From Clostridium sp. UBA701 (GTDB taxonomy: Bacteria > Bacillota > Clostridia > Clostridiales > Clostridiaceae), in NCBI GenBank assembly GCA_002298125.1, contig DBMJ01000011.1:310001-374000 (forward strand): a stretch of 64,000 nt of DNA, in the 5' to 3' direction. Both the position numbers and the translations under genes were made by a program. The notes under the pieces are model-generated. The model saw only the letters and a list, made by a program, of their open reading frames with translations, searched no databases and was not told the DNA's origin. Shown piece by piece: positions 59,684 through 64,000 of the stretch; positions within the stretch are counted from its first letter, which is position 1, and every line of letters starts with the position of its first letter.

Positions 59684-62320
59684 TTACTTGTTTCTTGGGA
59701 AGTTAACCTCAGCTTGAGCTGCAGCTAATCTTGCTAATGGAACTCTAAATGGTGAGCAGGATACATAATTTAATCCTACCTTATGGCAGAACTCAACTGA
59801 AGATGGGTCTCCACCATGCTCTCCACAGATACCAAGCTTAATATTAGGTCTTGTTTGTTTTCCTAATTCAACAGCCATCTTAACAAGCTTACCAACACCA
59901 ATCTGGTCAAGCTTTGCAAATGGGTCAAATTCGTATATCTTCTTCTCATAGTAATGCTTTAAGAAGTTTCCAGCATCGTCTCTTGAGAATCCAAAGGTCA
60001 TCTGAGTTAAGTCATTTGTTCCGAAGGAGAAGAATTCTGCTTCCTTAGCTATTTCATCAGCAGTTAAAGCAGCTCTTGGTATTTCTATCATGGTACCAAC
60101 CATGTAGTCTAGAGTCATACCCTTCTCTTCCATAACCTTCTTAGCTGTTTCTACAACTACGTCTTTTACATATTTTAATTCCTTAATTTCTCCAACTAAT
60201 GGAATCATTATCTCTGGAACTAAGTTGTAGCCTTTTCTTGTTCTAACATCTATAGCAGCCTCTATAACCGCTCTAGTCTGCATTTCAGCAATCTCAGGAT
60301 AGGAAACTGCAAGTCTGCATCCTCTGTGTCCCATCATTGGGTTAAACTCATGTAGAGATTCTACAGTGTTCTTTAATTCTTCAAAGGTAATTCCCATTTC
60401 CTTTGCCAAAGCTGCAATATCCTCATCCTCAGAAGGAAGGAATTCATGTAGTGGTGGATCTAGGAATCTTATAGTAACTGGTCTTTCTTCCATAGCCTCG
60501 TATATGCCAATGAAGTCTTCTCTCTGCATTGGAAGAAGCTTTTCAAGAGCTTTTCTTCTCTGCTCCTCGTTCTTAGCAACTATCATTTCTCTTACAGCTT
60601 CAATTCTATCCTCTGCAAAGAACATATGCTCTGTTCTGCAAAGACCAATACCTTCAGCACCAAAGCTTACAGCCTGAGCTGCATCTCTTGGAGTATCAGC
60701 ATTAGTTCTAACCTTTAAGCTTCTGATTTCATCTGCCCAGCCCATGAAGGTTGCAAAGTATCCACTTATCTCAGGAGATACAGTTTTTATAGCTCCTCCA
60801 TAAACATTTCCAGTGCTTCCATCTATTGAAATAAAGTCATTATCTGTGTATATTTTTCCACTAGCTTCTAAGGTTCTTGCTCCTTCGTTTACCTTTATGT
60901 CTCCACAACCAGCTACGCAGCAAGTTCCCATACCTCTAGCAACAACTGCAGCATGAGAAGTCATTCCTCCTCTTACAGTTAGGATACCTTCAGCAGCAAT
61001 CATTCCTTCTATATCTTCTGGAGAAGTTTCTAGTCTTACAAGAACAACCTTCTCTCCTTTTTCGTGTCTTTCCTTAGCTTCTTCTGCTGTAAAGCAGATT
61101 TTACCGCAGGCAGCACCTGGAGAAGCTGGAAGTCCCTTAGCTATTACAGGTGCCTTCTTCATATCCTCTGCATCGAAAGCAGGGTGAAGTAAGCTGTCTA
61201 ACTGCTTTGGATCCACTTTAAGTATAGCCTCTTCCTTAGTCAGCATTTTCTCTTCAACAAGTTCTACTGCAATTTTAAGTGCAGCTTGAGCTGTTCTCTT
61301 ACCATTTCTAGTCTGTAGGAAGAATAGCTTACCATCTTCTATAGTAAACTCCATGTCCTGCATGTCTCTGTAGTGTTGTTCAAGAGTATTTACTATGTCC
61401 ATGAACTGGTTATATACTTCAGGCATATCCTTTTCAAGCTTAGATATATCCTGAGGAGTTCTTATACCAGCAACAACGTCTTCGCCTTGAGCATTCATTA
61501 AATACTCAGCAAATATCTTCTTTTCTCCAGTGGATGGGTTTCTTGAGAAAGCAACTCCAGTACCAGAGGTCTCACCCTTGTTTCCAAATACCATTTCCTG
61601 TACGTTTACAGCAGTACCCCAGTCTCCTGGAATATCATTTAGTCTTCTGTAAACTATAGCTCTTGGGTTATCCCAGGATCTAAATACAGCAGTGATGGCT
61701 TCGATAAGCTGAACCTTTGGTTCTTGAGGGAATTCCTCTCCCTTTTCTTTTTTGTAAAGCTCCAAGAACTGTCCAACTAATTTCTTTAAGTCATCAGCGT
61801 TTAAGTCAGTATCGAACTTAACGCCCTTTTCTTCCTTCATTATATCCATGAGGTCTTCAAACTTTCTCTTTTCAACCTCCATAACAACGTCAGCAAACAT
61901 CTGAATAAATCTTCTGTAGGAGTCATAAGCAAATCTTGGATTGTTAGTAAGCTTTGCCATAACCTCCACTGTTTCGTTGTTTAATCCTAGGTTAAGAATT
62001 GTATCCATCATACCAGGCATGGATGCTCTAGCTCCTGATCTCACAGAAACCAGTAGTGGATTTTCTAAGCTTCCAAATTCCTTACCTGTCATTTTCTCTA
62101 ATTCAGAGAATTTTTCGTTAATTTGATCTACAACCTCTGAAGCAATTTTTTTGCCATCATCATAATATTTGTTACAAGCTTCAGTAGTTACAGTAAATCC
62201 CTGTGGTACAGGAATACCTATCTTGGTCATGTCAGCCAAGTTAGCACCCTTTCCACCAAGGAGGTTTTTCATTGACGCGTCACCTTCTTTAAAAAGGTAC
62301 ACATATTTTTTGTTATCCAT
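59684..62320 (-). CDS. ppdK: Pyruvate, phosphate dikinase
   Basis: PPDK interconverts pyruvate, ATP and phosphate with PEP, AMP and pyrophosphate, giving anaerobes a reversible glycolytic end step. The 878-residue protein is full length. The N-terminal ATP-grasp part has LLGGKGANLADM, the swivelling domain carries the catalytic His in RGGMTSHAAVVARGMG, and the C-terminal PEP domain has GFSRDDAGNF and GICGEHGGDPSSV. The ATG follows AAAGGGG. A promoter and a near-palindromic operator lie just upstream, beside the ccpN-type repressor gene. Confidence 0.97.
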   Translation of the reverse strand: MDNKKYVYLFKEGDASMKNLLGGKGANLADMTKIGIPVPQGFTVTTEACNKYYDDGKKIASEVVDQINEKFSELEKMTGKEFGSLENPLLVSVRSGARASMPGMMDTILNLGLNNETVEVMAKLTNNPRFAYDSYRRFIQMFADVVMEVEKRKFEDLMDIMKEEKGVKFDTDLNADDLKKLVGQFLELYKKEKGEEFPQEPKVQLIEAITAVFRSWDNPRAIVYRRLNDIPGDWGTAVNVQEMVFGNKGETSGTGVAFSRNPSTGEKKIFAEYLMNAQGEDVVAGIRTPQDISKLEKDMPEVYNQFMDIVNTLEQHYRDMQDMEFTIEDGKLFFLQTRNGKRTAQAALKIAVELVEEKMLTKEEAILKVDPKQLDSLLHPAFDAEDMKKAPVIAKGLPASPGAACGKICFTAEEAKERHEKGEKVVLVRLETSPEDIEGMIAAEGILTVRGGMTSHAAVVARGMGTCCVAGCGDIKVNEGARTLEASGKIYTDNDFISIDGSTGNVYGGAIKTVSPEISGYFATFMGWADEIRSLKVRTNADTPRDAAQAVSFGAEGIGLCRTEHMFFAEDRIEAVREMIVAKNEEQRRKALEKLLPMQREDFIGIYEAMEERPVTIRFLDPPLHEFLPSEDEDIAALAKEMGITFEELKNTVESLHEFNPMMGHRGCRLAVSYPEIAEMQTRAVIEAAIDVRTRKGYNLVPEIMIPLVGEIKELKYVKDVVVETAKKVMEEKGMTLDYMVGTMIEIPRAALTADEIAKEAEFFSFGTNDLTQMTFGFSRDDAGNFLKHYYEKKIYEFDPFAKLDQIGVGKLVKMAVELGKQTRPNIKLGICGEHGGDPSSVEFCHKVGLNYVSCSPFRVPLARLAAAQAEVNFPRNK

Positions 62321-62334
62321 TGTAACACCCCTTT

Positions 62335-62364
62335 ATTCTATATATGTATATTCTAACGGGTCAA
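62335..62364 (-). promoter_or_regulatory. ppdK promoter
   Basis: Minus-strand TTGACC and TAGAAT are separated by 18 bases, about 15 bases upstream of the ribosome site. The -35 box lies within the near-palindrome at 62353-62380. Confidence 0.65.
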
Positions 62365-62380
62365 GATTTGTCCCGGTTAG
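62353..62380. promoter_or_regulatory. Candidate operator overlapping the ppdK -35 box
   Basis: The plus strand has CTAACGGGTCAAG facing TTTGTCCCGGTTAG: an imperfect inverted repeat with one extra base in the right arm. It covers the -35 of ppdK and lies 20 bases after the ccpN stop codon. Binding there would block RNA polymerase, so the adjacent repressor is the natural candidate. Confidence 0.55.
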
Positions 62381-62399
62381 TTTAAATTTGTACAACCTC

Positions 62400-63044
62400 T
62401 TAGAGACTAGATTCACCAATTTTAACAAATAGCTTGGTGATATTGGTCTTAGATATCTTTCCAATAATTTTGAAATTTTCTTTTGGTCCCTCTATTATTC
62501 TCTCAACTACAGGTAAGCTATCCACTTCATGTTCAATGATTCTCTGTGCTGCAAGATAGGCATTGTCTTCCTTTTCAACGAAGACGATATTAGGCATGCG
62601 GGTCATTATTACCCCCACAGGAACCTGATGCGTATCTGTAGCTCCCATAGCTATCTTTAATAAGTCCTTTCGTGAAACAGCTCCAGTGAGGAAGGTATTA
62701 TTTTCTACAAATAGTGTGCCCACATCGTTTAAAAATAAGTGCACAATTGCATCATATACCGTTGTTCCTTCAGTAACCAAAACTGGTTTGGACATAATAT
62801 CCTGCACCTTGATGTTTCTTATGTAATCATAAATAAAGCTATGAGATGGCTTTTGTGAAAAAATATATCCAACCTTTGGTCTTGCATCCAGGATGCCTGT
62901 CATAGTTAAAATGGCTAAGTCTGGTCGCAATGCTGCTCGGGTGACGGACAGCCTTTCAGCCAGCTGTTCACTGGTTATGGGCTGATTTTCCTTTACTAAT
63001 CTAATTATCTCTTCTTGTCTTAATGTTAGTTTTATAAAACTCAC
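62400..63044 (-). CDS. ccpN: CcpN-like transcriptional repressor (HTH plus two CBS domains)
   Basis: CcpN represses gluconeogenic genes in Bacillus in the presence of glucose. The 214-residue protein has an N-terminal winged helix (EQLAERLSVTRAALRPDLAILTMTGILDARPKVGY), which is the CcpN signature. Two CBS domains follow (VQDIMSKPVLVTEGTTVYDAI and VGVIMTRMPNIVFVEKEDNAY), likely nucleotide sensors. I take the GTG at 63044 as start because it matches the family N-terminus; the ribosome site is weak. It lies directly upstream of ppdK, which suggests local control. Confidence 0.92.
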   Translation of the reverse strand: MSFIKLTLRQEEIIRLVKENQPITSEQLAERLSVTRAALRPDLAILTMTGILDARPKVGYIFSQKPSHSFIYDYIRNIKVQDIMSKPVLVTEGTTVYDAIVHLFLNDVGTLFVENNTFLTGAVSRKDLLKIAMGATDTHQVPVGVIMTRMPNIVFVEKEDNAYLAAQRIIEHEVDSLPVVERIIEGPKENFKIIGKISKTNITKLFVKIGESSL

Positions 63045-63288
63045 CCACTTTCTGTACAACATGTATTTTTCAGCTATTCTACCAAAGATTTAGCAGGCCC
63101 CAACTCAATATATAGCTTAATTATTTACTCTATAGATTATACCATAAAATTCACCAATTGCTTCAAAAATATTAAAAATTAATAAAAATAACACATACTA
63201 TGCACCTATTAGTGCCTTTTAGGCTTTTTAAAATATTTTATCTAAAAGTGGAGCAAAATGCAACAGTATATGAAATATCTCTACTTAA

Positions 63289-63327
63289 GAAAAAAATGCC
63301 GGCAGCAGTTCGTTATACCGGCATTTA
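63289..63327 (-). terminator. Terminator after the DUF4342 gene
   Basis: Minus-strand AATGCCGG and CCGGCATT form an 8-base stem with a 15-base loop, followed by TTTTTTT. Confidence 0.8.
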
Positions 63328-63333
63328 AGATTA

Positions 63334-63978
63334 TTAATCTACATGGGAAGAATCTGAATCAGAATCGTCAAATTTTACAGTGTAGCTGTATACATTATCC
63401 CCCTGGGAATTAGCCTTGTCTTTAGAGGAGAATTTATCCTTTACCTCTGAAGCATAATCATTAACCTTGTCTTTCACCTCTGAAGTGAAATCACTCATTT
63501 TTCCTTTCATTCCTGAGGCCATATCACTAACCTTATCTGCCACATTATCCATAGTTCCTTTTATTATCTTGTTTACTACTTCCACAGTTCCATCTGTCTT
63601 TGTAATTTCTATAGTTAAATTTGTGGCTACTGCTGCAACTGTACCTATGCCTATTATTGCTAGCAGAGGAGTCCAGAAAATTGACAGTGCCCCCACTATG
63701 ACTCCAGCGTTTACTGGTACATCAAGCAGTACCTTGTCATCTCTTCTAACCTTAATTCTGCTAACATATCCCTTATCGATGGTTTCTTTCATCCAAGCTA
63801 CAAATTCATCCTTGGAGGTATAGATTTCATCCATTTTACTTTTCTTATTCTCTTCTAAGTAAATTAGGGCATCTATTACATTTCCTTCACACCTCTCCAA
63901 GGCTTCCTTTGCCTCGCCATATCCAGCACCTGTTCTTTCTCTAATGATATCAATCTTTTCAAGGGTTATTTCACTCAT
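63334..63978 (-). CDS. DUF4342 protein with N-terminal UBA/TS-N-like domain
   Basis: Residues 1-50 (ERTGAGYGEAKEALERCEGNVIDALIYLEE) resemble the UBA-like helical domain of elongation factor Ts. Residues 55-135 are the DUF4342 region with one hydrophobic hairpin (NAGVIVGALSIFWTPLLAIIGIGTVAAVATN), suggesting membrane attachment. The C-terminus is a charged helix (KDKVNDYASEVKDKFSS) with an acidic Ser/Asp end. Function is unknown. The ATG at 63978 follows AAGGAGTG; the frame extends 9 bases upstream. Confidence 0.8.
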   Translation of the reverse strand: MSEITLEKIDIIRERTGAGYGEAKEALERCEGNVIDALIYLEENKKSKMDEIYTSKDEFVAWMKETIDKGYVSRIKVRRDDKVLLDVPVNAGVIVGALSIFWTPLLAIIGIGTVAAVATNLTIEITKTDGTVEVVNKIIKGTMDNVADKVSDMASGMKGKMSDFTSEVKDKVNDYASEVKDKFSSKDKANSQGDNVYSYTVKFDDSDSDSSHVD

Positions 63979-64000
63979 GATCTTCACTCCTTCTAATTAA

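Overview
The window is an AT-rich chromosomal segment from an endospore-forming, chemotactic, strictly anaerobic member of the Clostridia, most like Clostridium sensu stricto. Evidence for this: pyruvate:ferredoxin oxidoreductase, rubrerythrin and pyruvate phosphate dikinase point to anaerobic metabolism; an alpha/beta-type small acid-soluble spore protein and a CotS-like coat kinase point to sporulation; a CheD-containing chemotaxis operon and SigA-type RpoD are typical of Firmicutes. I see no tRNA, rRNA, insertion sequence, prophage or CRISPR array. Most genes lie on the minus strand.

Layout. 1-6.2 kb: chemotaxis operon fapA-like, cheW, cheD, cheB, cheR, cheA (cheA runs off the left edge), with a possible sigma-D-type promoter in front. 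6.2-12 kb: class-IV aminotransferase, HAD phosphatase, a Cys-rich DUF1292 protein and PFOR. 12-19.4 kb: a tightly packed four-gene cluster of degenerate helicase, UvrD-like helicase, Fe-S RecB-type nuclease and long RecJ. It looks like a split AddAB/AdnAB-type DNA-processing machine, and its first gene seems to use a non-canonical start codon. 19.4-26.1 kb: two paralogous PAS histidine kinases around rubrerythrin, murG and an SASP gene; the spacer before rubrerythrin holds helically phased repeats and a duplicated palindrome. 26.2-30.5 kb: a second, shorter RecJ and molybdenum-cofactor genes (mogA/moaB-type, a moaC-MOSC fusion, moaA).

30.5-42.1 kb: M16 peptidase, a KimA-like APC transporter, glpK, glpP, parC, parE and two small membrane proteins. 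42.3-50.2 kb: an LtaS-type enzyme, a TSUP exporter, two phosphatase/phosphoesterase genes, and a folate cyclo-ligase group with a NAGPA-domain protein and DedA. 50.5-54.2 kb: RNase P RNA and the zinc-ribbon/Nif3/trmK group. 54.2-63.1 kb: dgt, dnaG, rpoD, a CotS-like gene, ppdK and a CcpN-like repressor. The window ends in a DUF4342 protein.

How parts fit together. PFOR, PPDK and CcpN handle the pyruvate/PEP node. A near-palindrome over the ppdK -35 box, just behind ccpN, suggests local control. dnaG-rpoD is preceded by a sequence matching the sigma-H consensus, paralleling the sigma-H promoter of the Bacillus sigA operon. The main novelty candidates are the helicase-nuclease-RecJ cluster with its start codon, the phased array upstream of rubrerythrin, the ppdK operator and the parE-parC-glpP-glpK run.
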